Assembly (NCBI RefSeq): GCF_036670025.1
Contig: NZ_CP137640.1
Location: 1,274,001-1,338,000, forward strand
Source: Bacillus_BD oryzisoli
Lineage (GTDB): Bacteria; Bacillota; Bacilli; Bacillales; Cytobacillaceae
Direction: 5' to 3'
Length of the DNA stretch: 64,000 bases
The position numbers were made by a program, and so were the translations under genes. Below the pieces are notes generated by a model. That model was not told the DNA's origin. It saw only the letters and a program-made list of their open reading frames with translations, and searched no databases. This document shows, piece after piece, positions 17,471-26,048 of the stretch. The number at the start of each line of letters is the position of its first letter. Position 1 is the stretch's first letter.

Positions 17471-18829
17471 TTAATTTTCTTTAAAATATCTGGCAAGTCC
17501 TTCATAAATTCCTGTTGCTGCCGATTCCTGATATTGGTTTGATTGGACTTGTAATTCCTCACGTGGATTGCTTAAATATCCTAATTCAATTAAAACTGCT
17601 TTTTTATTATTTTCACGGATGACATAGTAGTCGCCAAAGCGAGTTCCGCGGTCTTTCATCTCGGTTTCATCAATAATGGCTGAGTGAATGTTGATGGCGA
17701 GTTCTTTTTGCCAAGGATAATAATAATAGGTTGTTAATCCTCGGACGCTTTCATTTTTACTGCTGTCATAATGGAGGCTGATAAAAGCATCTGCATTTTG
17801 CTCATTTGCCACGTTGACACGGTACGGCAGATTTAAATACTTGTCCCGCTGCCTTGTTAATGTGACATCTGCACCAGCTGCTTTTAGCTTGTCAAATAAA
17901 TGGCGGGCGGTTTCTAATGTAAGTTCTTTTTCCAATGTACCTTTTGTACCTGTTGTCCCATCATCTTTTCCGCCATGGCCAGGATCGATCACGATTTTTT
18001 TGTTTTTTAAGTATTGTTCCCAATCTGTATTCGTCTCTTGATTGATTGTTGTTTCATTCATTTCTTTTTCATTTTCTTTTTCTTCTTCTTCGGCAGAAAC
18101 AACCCAGCTGGCCACATAACCCATTTGTCCGTCTGATAATTGAATTTCATACCAGTCATTTTCAAAGCGATTCACTTTAAAAGTATCGCCTTTATTTGCC
18201 CGTACAAGAATGGTTGATTGTGTATTTGGATTTTTTCTTATATTGGTCCCGTTATGTAAAATCGTTAATGTTGAATTTTCCAGCGTTTGTTCAGTTCCAT
18301 TACTTTGCTCTTCTTCGTCTGACGTTTGAATATATTCCTCTGAAACCCAACCAATTTGTTCAGCATATTGAATCTCAACCCAATTGTCACGCTCAGATAG
18401 AATGGTTACCACTGTACCTTGGTCAAGCTTACCAACAATTGCTGCATCTAATGATGGAGCAGTGCGGAAATTTAAGGAATTAACGTTTATAAGTCCTGTA
18501 TTTGCTGACTTCTCATTTTCTTGTTTTTCGTCTGTGGTTGATGAGGAGTCCCCATCAATTTTTGCAATAAGGTAATTAGCGACCCAGCCTTTCTTATCAT
18601 TATCCAGCAGTATTTGCGACCATTCATCTTCCTCTTTCACAATAGAATAAACCTCACCATTATTTAAGGTGGCCACAACTTCATATTCAAGGCCCGGACC
18701 ACTTCTGACATTTAGATTATCCGCTCCGACCGTGATGGTTTTACCTGCCGCTTCTGTGATGGTTATCGCTTCAAACCATGGAAAACAGAGAGCGATGCAG
18801 ATAAGAAAGATCAATTTCTTCTTTTGCAA
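17471..18829 (-). CDS. N-acetylmuramoyl-L-alanine amidase with three SH3b domains (YrvJ-like)
   Basis: A 452-residue exported peptidoglycan hydrolase. A signal peptide (residues 1-28) is followed by three bacterial SH3 domains (about 32-90, 108-168, 185-245; each has an LNVR/LNFR/TNIR-type start and GWV or GYV end), an acidic Glu/Asn-rich linker, and an Amidase_3 domain (about 275-450). The zinc ligands are the His in IDPGHGGKD, the Glu in GTLEKEL and the His in SLHYDSS; the catalytic Glu is in VLIELGYLSN. B. subtilis YrvJ has this layout at the same locus. TTG start with AAAGGGAGGG. Cell-wall location is inferred from SH3b. Confidence 0.9.
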   Translation of the reverse strand: MQKKKLIFLICIALCFPWFEAITITEAAGKTITVGADNLNVRSGPGLEYEVVATLNNGEVYSIVKEEDEWSQILLDNDKKGWVANYLIAKIDGDSSSTTDEKQENEKSANTGLINVNSLNFRTAPSLDAAIVGKLDQGTVVTILSERDNWVEIQYAEQIGWVSEEYIQTSDEEEQSNGTEQTLENSTLTILHNGTNIRKNPNTQSTILVRANKGDTFKVNRFENDWYEIQLSDGQMGYVASWVVSAEEEEKENEKEMNETTINQETNTDWEQYLKNKKIVIDPGHGGKDDGTTGTKGTLEKELTLETARHLFDKLKAAGADVTLTRQRDKYLNLPYRVNVANEQNADAFISLHYDSSKNESVRGLTTYYYYPWQKELAINIHSAIIDETEMKDRGTRFGDYYVIRENNKKAVLIELGYLSNPREELQVQSNQYQESAATGIYEGLARYFKEN

Positions 18830-19101
18830 ATTCAGTTCCCTCCCTTTGTTCTATTCGGGATATATTCTGTGTTTTATTCCCTTTGTTTGTTGTTCCTTAC
18901 AAACTGAACATTCCTGCATGAAAAATTACTTCTATTTTAACAGCCAATATCCCTTCTCTAGTATCGGATTATTTCAGTCTTTTTTTAGTTTTTTCTGAAG
19001 AAATTATCTCATTTTATGAAATTATAAAAGCTAATTTGGGAAAGCTATCTAAAGAAGTGAAATGACATACAAAAATAGAAACTTAGTAAGGGTGGATGAC
19101 G

Positions 19102-19278
19102 ATGCGGCACGGAGATAAGGGAATGTCAGCTCTTTCAGGGGACAACCAATTGAATGGTGTAGATTTTCATGATCTGACGCAAAAAGAACAGAATGCTCAA
19201 ACAGTTGAATTCGCTTCTGAATTTGGGTTATCTCCACAGGATGTCAAAAAGTTAAAAAAGCAAATGGAAAGAAATTAA
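19102..19278 (+). CDS. Small conserved hypothetical protein
   Basis: A 58-residue soluble, charged protein. The C-terminal half (EFASEFGLSPQDVKKLKKQMER) is predicted as two helices resembling a short helix-turn-helix, but it is too short to assign. TAAGGGTGG at 19087-19095 supports ATG at 19102; ATG at 19096 is too close. B. subtilis has a similar small gene (possibly yrzK) at this spot before hisS. I do not know its function. Confidence 0.6.
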   Translation: MRHGDKGMSALSGDNQLNGVDFHDLTQKEQNAQTVEFASEFGLSPQDVKKLKKQMERN

Positions 19279-19287
19279 CTACAACTA

Positions 19288-19316
19288 TTGACAATTTTCG
19301 AGAAGCTTCGTAATAT
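19288..19316 (+). promoter_or_regulatory. Sigma-A promoter for hisS-aspS
   Basis: TTGACA (19288-19293) and TAATAT (19311-19316) with a 17-base spacer. It lies just past the small gene stop and starts the T-box leader. Confidence 0.8.
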
Positions 19317-19322
19317 TATGTA

Positions 19323-19613
19323 GATAATGTGAATATTGCCGTAGACGAAGAAAAGTAATTTAGCCCCACATGAATAGAGAGGAAACACCGCAGGCTGAAA
19401 GTGTTTCTGCATGCTGACTAAATGAAGAACACTTCCGAGGCTTCGCGCTGAACGAGAAAAACTATTTCTTTAGTAGGTGATGAACGTATACAGGCGTTAA
19501 CGGAAAAAGTGTGAAGTAATGCATACATATTGCTTCAAATTAGGGTGGTACCACGGGAATTTATGCTCTCGTCCCTTGTATAAATCATACAAGGAGACGG
19601 GAGCTTTTTTATT
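19323..19613 (+). promoter_or_regulatory. T-box riboswitch controlling hisS-aspS
   Basis: The T-box core AGGGTGGTACCACG is at 19542-19555. Upstream is a long stem I region with AAGTA (loop-E side) near 19352 and GAGAGG near 19376. Downstream, TGCTCTCGTCCC pairs with GAGACGGGAGC followed by a T run (terminator, about 19565-19613). Uncharged tRNA would favour the antiterminator. A candidate His specifier CAC lies at 19430-19432 in GAACACTTC, though the register is ambiguous. Confidence 0.93.
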
Positions 19614-19695
19614 ATAAAATTTTTTTGCAACAGCCTATTATAACATTTCACATATAGGTTTATTAATTTTGCATACAAGGAGGTTTCGTAGGTTT

Positions 19696-20964
19696 ATGTC
19701 GATCCAGATACCTAGAGGAACTCAGGATATACTGCCGGGAGAAGTAGAAAAGTGGCAGTTAATCGAAAAAAAAGCACGTGAGCTTTGTGAGAAGTTTCAA
19801 TACAGAGAAATTCGAACTCCAATATTTGAACACACTGAGCTGTTTACAAGAGGAGTCGGCGAAACAACAGATGTCGTTCAGAAGGAAATGTATACATTTG
19901 AGGACCGTGGTGGACGTAGTTTGACATTAAGGCCTGAAGGAACAGCCGCTGCGGTTCGTTCGTTTGTAGAGCATAAAATGTACGGTGATCCAAATCAGCC
20001 TGTTAAATTATATTATATGGGACCGATGTTCCGCTATGAAAGACCACAGGCAGGACGTTTTCGCCAGTTTGTTCAGTTTGGTGTTGAAGCCCTTGGAAGT
20101 AAAGATCCGGCCATTGATGCAGAAGTCATTGCACTGGCTATGTCCATCTATAACAGTCTAGGGCTTAGAAAATTAAAGCTGATTATTAACAGCCTTGGTG
20201 ATAAAGAAAGCCGTCTGGCACACCGCAGTGCACTGATCCAGCATTTCGAGCCGCGAATCAGCGAGTTTTGCCGGGATTGTCAAAATCGTTTGGAAAAAAA
20301 TCCAATGCGGATTCTTGATTGTAAGCAAGACCGTGATCATGAGCTTATGAAATCAGCTCCTTCTATCATTGATTATCTAAATGAAGAATCAAAAGAATAC
20401 TTTGAGAAAGTTCAACAGTATTTGACTGATTTGAATATTCCTTTTACGGTTGATCCTAATCTTGTCAGGGGACTTGATTATTATAATCATACGGCATTTG
20501 AAATCATGAGTGATGCAGAAGGATTCGGTGCCATTACAACCCTATGCGGCGGCGGAAGGTACAATGGGCTGACAGAAGAGATCGGGGGTCCTGAAACACC
20601 GGGAATCGGTTTCGCCTTCAGTATTGAACGATTCATTGCTGCCTTAAAAGCAGAAGAAGTCGATCTTCCGCTTAACAAAGGAATTGATTGCTTCCTCGTT
20701 TCTTTAGGTGATGAAGCAAAGGACTATACCGTTGGGCTTTTGCAAAAGCTCCGTTTGGCAGGTTTTTCAGCCGAAAGGGATTATTTAGACCGAAAAATCA
20801 AAGCGCAAATGAAAGCAGCTGACCGCTTACATGCAAAGTTTGTTGCTATATTGGGTGATAACGAGCTAAAGGAAAAGCGGATTCTTGTAAAGAGAATGGA
20901 AACTGGGGAACAGTGGGAAATGGATTTAGAAAACTTTGTGGAGAAATTCCAAGAATTACAGTAA
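19696..20964 (+). CDS. hisS: Histidyl-tRNA synthetase
   Basis: Class II synthetase that charges tRNA-His. From ATG 19696 (AAGGAGGT at 19677-19684) the protein has 422 residues and begins MSIQIPRGTQDILPG, as in the family. Motif 2 is in YYMGPMFRYERPQAGRFRQF (about residue 110). The histidine-binding HisA motifs appear as VRGLDYYNHTAFE near residue 260 and GGGRYNGL near 286; motif 3 is GIGFAFSIER near 305. The C-terminal anticodon-binding domain follows. The longer open frame from 19669 covers the ribosome binding site and is rejected. aspS follows after 17 bases. Confidence 0.96.
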   Translation: MSIQIPRGTQDILPGEVEKWQLIEKKARELCEKFQYREIRTPIFEHTELFTRGVGETTDVVQKEMYTFEDRGGRSLTLRPEGTAAAVRSFVEHKMYGDPNQPVKLYYMGPMFRYERPQAGRFRQFVQFGVEALGSKDPAIDAEVIALAMSIYNSLGLRKLKLIINSLGDKESRLAHRSALIQHFEPRISEFCRDCQNRLEKNPMRILDCKQDRDHELMKSAPSIIDYLNEESKEYFEKVQQYLTDLNIPFTVDPNLVRGLDYYNHTAFEIMSDAEGFGAITTLCGGGRYNGLTEEIGGPETPGIGFAFSIERFIAALKAEEVDLPLNKGIDCFLVSLGDEAKDYTVGLLQKLRLAGFSAERDYLDRKIKAQMKAADRLHAKFVAILGDNELKEKRILVKRMETGEQWEMDLENFVEKFQELQ

Positions 20965-20981
20965 TAGGAGGAAAAGGGAAA

Positions 20982-22751
20982 ATGTTTGGAAGAACTTATT
21001 TTTGTGGCGAAGTGCCGGAAAGTGCAATTGGAGAAAAAGTAAACTTAAAGGGCTGGGTACAAAGACGCCGTGATCTTGGCGGAGTTATTTTTATCCATTT
21101 ACGTGACCGGACTGGAATTGTACAAGTAGTATTTAATCCGGAAACTTCAAAGGAAGCATTGGAAGTTGCGGAAAAAGTCCGCAGTGAATATGTTGTTGAT
21201 GTAGTAGGTACTGTTATTGCAAGGGATGAATCTACTTTTAACCCTAATTTAAGTACTGGTAAAATTGAAGTTCAAGTTGAACAAATGACGATTATTAATG
21301 AATCGAAGACACCGCCGTTTATGATTGAAGATGATGTGGAAGTTTCAGAGGATGTCCGCTTAAAATATCGTTATCTTGATTTAAGAAGACCGGTTATGTT
21401 TAATACTTTAAAAATGCGTCACCAAGTAACAAAAGTCATGCGTGATTTTCTAGACAGTGAAGGATTCCTTGATATTGAGACACCGATTTTAACAAAAAGT
21501 ACTCCAGAGGGTGCGAGAGATTATCTTGTACCAAGCCGTGTCCATCCAGGCGAGTTTTATGCGCTGCCGCAGTCACCACAGCTTTTCAAGCAGATGTTAA
21601 TGGTCAGCGGTGTTGAACGCTATTACCAAATTGCCCGCTGTTTCCGTGATGAGGATCTTCGTGCAGACCGTCAGCCTGAATTTACACAATTGGATATTGA
21701 GACGAGCTTCATGAGTGCTGAAGACATTCAAACCATGATTGAGAACATGATGCAAAGAATTATGAAGGAAGTAAAAGGAATTGATATCTCAGTACCATTC
21801 CCGCGTATTCCATATGATGAGGCAATGGGCAGCTATGGTTCAGATAAACCTGATACAAGATTTGAGCTAAAGCTTACAGATCTATCTGAAGTTTTTCAAA
21901 GCTCTAATTTTAAAGTTTTTGCCGGAGCTGTTTCAACAGGCGGACAGGTAAAAGCAATTAATGTTAAAAAGGGTGCTTCCAACTATTCAAGAAAAGATAT
22001 TGATGGACTTACAGAATTTGCTGCAAGATATGGAGCAAAAGGACTTGCTTGGCTTAAAGCAGAAGACGACGGCTTGAAGGGTCCGATTGTTAAATTCTTT
22101 AGCGAAGAAGAATTAGCTGCGGTTAACCGTATTTTAGCAGTTGAAAAAGATGATTTAATTCTATTTGTTGCAGATAAGAAAAAAGTTGTAGCAGATGCTC
22201 TTGGTGCGCTGCGTGTTAAAATTGCCAAGGATCTAAATTTAATTGACGAAAGTAAATTCAACTTCCTTTGGGTTACAGATTGGCCATTACTTGAGTATGA
22301 TGAAGACACCGGCCGTTATTCTGCAGCACACCATCCGTTTACGATGCCTGCTAGAGAAGATATTGATCTGCTTGAGAGTGAGCCAAGCAAGGTACGTGCT
22401 CAAGCCTACGATATTGTCTTAAACGGATATGAGCTTGGTGGTGGTTCACTAAGAATTTTTGAAAGAGATGTTCAAAATAAAATGTTCAAGGCTTTAGGTT
22501 TCACAGAGGAAGAAGCGAACGAGCAGTTTGGATTTTTACTTGATGCGTTTGACTATGGAACACCTCCGCATGGCGGAATTGCCTTAGGTCTAGACCGCAT
22601 GGTGATGCTGTTAACGGGCAGAAATAATTTACGCGATACAATTGCATTCCCTAAAACTGCTAGCGCAAGCGATTTATTAACAAATGCACCTTCAGAAGTA
22701 AGTCCTGCACAATTGCTTGAATTACAGCTTGCATCAACAGTCATTAAATGA
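20982..22751 (+). CDS. aspS: Aspartyl-tRNA synthetase
   Basis: Class IIb synthetase for tRNA-Asp. ATG at 20982 follows TAGGAGGAAAAGGG; the protein has 589 residues. An N-terminal OB anticodon-binding domain (GWVQRRRDLGGVIFIHLRDR near residues 25-45) precedes the catalytic core with FLDIETPILTKSTPEGARDYLVP-type motif 1 (about 170), the flipping-loop region near ALPQSPQLFKQ, motif 2 around YYQIARCFRDEDLRADRQPEF, a bacterial GAD insertion (about 300-420), and motif 3 GGIALGLDRMVML near 530. Expression is presumably controlled by the T-box before hisS. Confidence 0.96.
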   Translation: MFGRTYFCGEVPESAIGEKVNLKGWVQRRRDLGGVIFIHLRDRTGIVQVVFNPETSKEALEVAEKVRSEYVVDVVGTVIARDESTFNPNLSTGKIEVQVEQMTIINESKTPPFMIEDDVEVSEDVRLKYRYLDLRRPVMFNTLKMRHQVTKVMRDFLDSEGFLDIETPILTKSTPEGARDYLVPSRVHPGEFYALPQSPQLFKQMLMVSGVERYYQIARCFRDEDLRADRQPEFTQLDIETSFMSAEDIQTMIENMMQRIMKEVKGIDISVPFPRIPYDEAMGSYGSDKPDTRFELKLTDLSEVFQSSNFKVFAGAVSTGGQVKAINVKKGASNYSRKDIDGLTEFAARYGAKGLAWLKAEDDGLKGPIVKFFSEEELAAVNRILAVEKDDLILFVADKKKVVADALGALRVKIAKDLNLIDESKFNFLWVTDWPLLEYDEDTGRYSAAHHPFTMPAREDIDLLESEPSKVRAQAYDIVLNGYELGGGSLRIFERDVQNKMFKALGFTEEEANEQFGFLLDAFDYGTPPHGGIALGLDRMVMLLTGRNNLRDTIAFPKTASASDLLTNAPSEVSPAQLLELQLASTVIK

Positions 22752-22774
22752 CAAAAAGAGCTGTTTTCGTATTC

Positions 22775-22803
22775 TTGAATGCTTAAAAGCAATATGCTAT
22801 CAT
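22775..22803 (+). promoter_or_regulatory. Sigma-A promoter of the 6S RNA gene
   Basis: TTGAAT (22775-22780) and TATCAT (22798-22803) with a 17-base spacer place the RNA start at about 22810. Confidence 0.65.
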
Positions 22804-22810
22804 AAAAATA

Positions 22811-23028
22811 AGAAAAGAGTCCTGATGTGTCCGATGTAAAACCTATCGTTTGACCGAACATTTTACCTTTGGGAGTTCGGAGTTTCCAATTAGCGTACAT
22901 GCCTTACCTAAGGACTTACATTCGTAAAGTTCTTACTCGGGACTTACAATAACTGGAATAGAACACCCACCTGCTAAGTGCGGGTTCAAACAAAGGCTTA
23001 AAAGCGACGGCATAATTGGGGCTCTTCT
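22811..23028 (+). ncRNA. bsrA: 6S RNA (6S-1/BsrA type)
   Basis: 6S RNA mimics an open promoter and sequesters housekeeping RNA polymerase. The 5' end AGAGTCC (22816-22822) pairs perfectly, with one wobble, with GGGCTCT (23019-23025), forming the closing stem. The 5' segment GTCCTGATGTGT resembles the start of B. subtilis 6S-1, and the locus between aspS and tcdA (yrvM) is the B. subtilis bsrA position. About 215 bases between a promoter and a terminator, with no coding frame. The central bubble was not modelled. Confidence 0.87.
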
Positions 23029-23041
23029 CATACATATGAAG

Positions 23042-23073
23042 TAAAAACCATGTCTGATTGACGTGGTTTTTTT
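23042..23073 (+). terminator. Terminator after 6S RNA
   Basis: AAAACCATGTC pairs with GACGTGGTTTT (loop TGATT), followed by a T run. Confidence 0.85.
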
Positions 23074-23185
23074 GATGAAATTTAGTCAATAATTCTTCTC
23101 AGCATACTTGTTATAAAAAGACAGTATGTTATAGTCTTAAACAGGAAATCTAAAAGTAATCGAAGTTGCAAATGGAGTTGGTATA

Positions 23186-23950
23186 ATGTTACATCAATTT
23201 TCTCGTAATGAATTAGCAATTGGTAAAGAAGGGTTAGAAAAGCTAAAGAACAGTACTGTGGCCGTTCTTGGAATTGGCGGTGTCGGTTCCTTTTCTGCCG
23301 AAGCGCTTGCCCGTTCCGGAGTAGGCAAGCTAGTACTTATTGATAAAGATGTTGTTGATATTACAAATGTGAATCGTCAGGTCATCGCTTTACTTTCTAC
23401 CGTTGGAAGACCTAAAGCAGAATTAATGAAAGAAAGGATAGCCGATATTAATCCCGATTGCGAAGTAATTGATTTGAAAATGTTCTATACAGAAGAAACA
23501 TATGAAGAAATTTTTGCCTATAATCTTGATTTTGTCATCGATGCTTCTGATACTATATCTTATAAAATTCATTTAATGAAAGAATGTTTGAATAGAAACA
23601 TCCCGATTATTTCAAGCATGGGTGCAGCGAATAAAATGGATCCAACCCGTTTCCAGATTGCTGATATTTCGAAGACACATACTGATCCAATCGCAAAAGT
23701 CATTCGGACAAGATTAAGAAAAGAAGGGATTAGAAAAGGAATTCCTGTTGTATTTTCAGATGAAAGTCCGATTGTCATCAGGGAGGATGTTCGAAAAGTG
23801 GTTGGAAAAGACGACGCAGAAATCCGCAAGGCAAAAATGCCGCCATCCTCCAATGCATTTGTTCCGTCCGTTGCAGGCCTTATCATGGCTAGTTACGTTG
23901 TTAGAGAGCTGCTGAGTGACATCAAAATCAGTACGGTAAAAGACGCTTAA
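23186..23950 (+). CDS. tcdA: tRNA threonylcarbamoyladenosine dehydratase
   Basis: TcdA (CsdL) cyclises t6A37 to ct6A in ANN-decoding tRNAs using ATP. The 254-residue protein has the E1-like/ThiF Rossmann fold: nucleotide motif VLGIGGVGSFSAEALARSG near residue 28, IDKDVVDITNVNRQ near 52, and the later motif FVIDASDTISYKI near 110. Cys residues are few, fitting a non-thiocarrier E1-like enzyme. Corresponds to B. subtilis YrvM. ATG start with GGAGTTGG. The terminator overlaps the stop codon. Confidence 0.92.
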   Translation: MLHQFSRNELAIGKEGLEKLKNSTVAVLGIGGVGSFSAEALARSGVGKLVLIDKDVVDITNVNRQVIALLSTVGRPKAELMKERIADINPDCEVIDLKMFYTEETYEEIFAYNLDFVIDASDTISYKIHLMKECLNRNIPIISSMGAANKMDPTRFQIADISKTHTDPIAKVIRTRLRKEGIRKGIPVVFSDESPIVIREDVRKVVGKDDAEIRKAKMPPSSNAFVPSVAGLIMASYVVRELLSDIKISTVKDA

Positions 23951-23968
23951 ATGGGGCGTCTTTTTTAT
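23938..23968 (+). terminator. Terminator overlapping the end of tcdA
   Basis: AAAAGACGC pairs with GCGTCTTTTTT; the left arm is within the last tcdA codons. Confidence 0.85.
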
Positions 23969-24056
23969 GTGACCAATAATGATGACGTGGAAAATGGAAT
24001 TAAGCTTTATGGCTGAAAAATGGTTTTTAACCTGTAGGCATTGGGAGGAGTTTATA

Positions 24057-24983
24057 ATGACTGGAATTGTTAAGTTGAATAAAGTAACAAAGGTAATTAA
24101 AAACAGGACGATTATTGATTCTATCAGCTTTGAGGTACATAAGGGAGAAGTTTTCGGTTTTTTAGGACCAAATGGCGCGGGTAAGACAACGACCATTCGC
24201 ATGATGGTTGGTCTAATCGGTATATCAGAAGGTGATATTGAAATCGCAGGCAAAAGTATTACAAACGATTTTGAACAGGCTGTAAGTCATATTGGAGCTA
24301 TTATAGAAAACCCAGAAATGTATAAATTTCTTACAGGCTATCAGAATTTACTGCATTATGCCCGCATGTCAAACGGAATTAATAAAAAGAAAATATTTGA
24401 GATAGTTGAATTAGTTGGTTTGACTGAACGAATACATGATAAGGTAAAAACCTATTCCTTAGGAATGAGACAACGACTGGGCCTAGCCCAGTGTCTTTTA
24501 CATGAACCGGATGTATTAATTCTTGATGAACCGACAAATGGCCTGGACCCCGCTGGAATAAGAGAGATTCGCGATCATCTTCGATATCTGGCCAAAGAAA
24601 AAAATATGGCTGTTATCGTATCGAGTCATTTGTTATTAGAAATGGAAATGATGTGTGACCGCATCGCGATCATTCAACATGGAAAGCTAATTGATGTCCA
24701 GCGAGTTCAAAATTTCTTGGAAGGTTCAGATCATGTTGTTGTCTTTGAAACGGCTGATTCAGTAAAAGCCATACAGGTTATTTCGGGCTCTTATCCTACC
24801 ATTCATATAAAACAGTTGGAAAATGAAATCCATTTATTAATTTCAAAAGAACAGATACCCGGCATTGTTAGGTTGCTGGTTGAAAACCATATTGATATCT
24901 TTCGGGTTCAGGAAGTGACAAAAACATTAGAAGATCGCTTTTTGGAAATAACAAGAGAAAAGGCGGACCGTATTCATGTTTAA
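24057..24983 (+). CDS. ABC transporter ATP-binding protein (BcrA/CcmA-like)
   Basis: A 308-residue ATPase of an ABC-2 exporter. Walker A is GPNGAGKTTT near residue 38, the Q-loop region follows, the signature is YSLGMRQRLGLAQ near 138, and Walker B is VLILDEPTNGLDP near 158, with the H-loop in VSSHLL near 193. The C-terminal extension (about 215-308) is typical of drug/bacitracin-type exporters. ATG at 24057 follows GGGAGGAG. It overlaps the permease gene by eight bases. Substrate is unknown. This pair is not at this position in B. subtilis and seems to be an insertion into the conserved order. Confidence 0.9.
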   Translation: MTGIVKLNKVTKVIKNRTIIDSISFEVHKGEVFGFLGPNGAGKTTTIRMMVGLIGISEGDIEIAGKSITNDFEQAVSHIGAIIENPEMYKFLTGYQNLLHYARMSNGINKKKIFEIVELVGLTERIHDKVKTYSLGMRQRLGLAQCLLHEPDVLILDEPTNGLDPAGIREIRDHLRYLAKEKNMAVIVSSHLLLEMEMMCDRIAIIQHGKLIDVQRVQNFLEGSDHVVVFETADSVKAIQVISGSYPTIHIKQLENEIHLLISKEQIPGIVRLLVENHIDIFRVQEVTKTLEDRFLEITREKADRIHV

Positions 24984-25935
24984 TTTAATCAAAAATGAGT
25001 GGATGAAAATTTTCCAACAAAAAGGGACCTATGTCATGATTGGTCTCCTGCTCTTTATGGTTTTGGTAACAGGCGCATTTATTAAATACCAGGAACGCGG
25101 CGGATCTGTTCCGGATAATCAGAACTGGGAGCAGGGCTTGCTATTAGAAAATGACAGTATGAGGAAACAGCTAGAAGAGATGGGAGATGCGGTGCCGAAA
25201 AACACCATTCTTCCTTATGAAAGACAGATTGCTTTGAATGAATATAGAATTAAAAATCAGATTTCACCGAATGAAGAATATTCGCTTTGGAGCTTCGTAA
25301 ATGACACTACATTTATGATTGAATTTGCAGGTTTGTTCACAATAATTATTGCGGCTGGAATTATTGCAAGTGAATTTAACTGGGGGACTATTAAGCTCCT
25401 TTTGATACGACCTATTAAACGTGCGAAAATACTGGCTGCTAAATTTATGACGGTTCTGTTATTTGGATTTTTAATGCTTTTCATCTTATTTAGTTTCTCA
25501 GCATTGTTAGGAGCGCTTTTATTCGGATTACCAGAACATCCAACCCCCTATTTAAACTACTATGAAGGGGTGGTTACAGAACAAAGCATGCCCTTGCATT
25601 TATTTATTATCTTTATTTTGCAATCTACAAGTATGTTTATGCTTTCAACAATGGCATTTATGATATCAGCGGTTTTCCGCAATAATTCACTTGCCATTGG
25701 ATTATCGCTTTTTTTCATGTTTACAGGCAGACAGGCAACAGAATTAATTGCCTTGAAATTTTCATGGGCAAAATTTTTATTATTTGCTAACACTGATTTA
25801 ATGCAATATTACACAGGCACACCGATGGTGGAAGGTATGTCACTTCCATTTTCAGTATTCATGTTACTGATTTATTTTATTCTATTTCTTTATTTAGCGT
25901 ATATTGTTTTCAAAAAGCGTGATGTTTCTGCTTAA
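24976..25935 (+). CDS. ABC-2 type transporter permease
   Basis: A 319-residue membrane protein and partner of the preceding ATPase. It has an N-terminal helix (about 20-38), a long extracytoplasmic loop (40-105), then five more helices. The pattern LLLIRPIKRAKILAAKF after helix 2 is common in ABC-2 permeases such as those of bacitracin and antibiotic export systems. ATG at 24976 overlaps the ATPase gene end, so translation is coupled. Function beyond export is not determinable. Confidence 0.85.
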   Translation: MFNLIKNEWMKIFQQKGTYVMIGLLLFMVLVTGAFIKYQERGGSVPDNQNWEQGLLLENDSMRKQLEEMGDAVPKNTILPYERQIALNEYRIKNQISPNEEYSLWSFVNDTTFMIEFAGLFTIIIAAGIIASEFNWGTIKLLLIRPIKRAKILAAKFMTVLLFGFLMLFILFSFSALLGALLFGLPEHPTPYLNYYEGVVTEQSMPLHLFIIFILQSTSMFMLSTMAFMISAVFRNNSLAIGLSLFFMFTGRQATELIALKFSWAKFLLFANTDLMQYYTGTPMVEGMSLPFSVFMLLIYFILFLYLAYIVFKKRDVSA

Positions 25936-25977
25936 CAAATGGGATTGTCCGTCTGAAAAGTACAAATAGCTTGAAAA

Positions 25978-26001
25978 GGTGCTTTGTAAGTGCCTGACAC
26001 C
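25978..26001. repeat. Short GTGCCTGACACC repeat remnant
   Basis: GGTGC ... GTGCCTGACACC (25990-26001) lies between the permease gene and rarA. The same core in the opposite orientation occurs as GGTGTCAGG after mnmA (30266). This resembles short REP-like sequences scattered in Bacillus genomes. It lies just upstream of a TATAAT (26013-26018) that may serve rarA. Confidence 0.45.
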
Positions 26002-26048
26002 ATACTTTAGTCTATAATGAAAGCAGAAATGTACTGGGGGTTTTGGGA

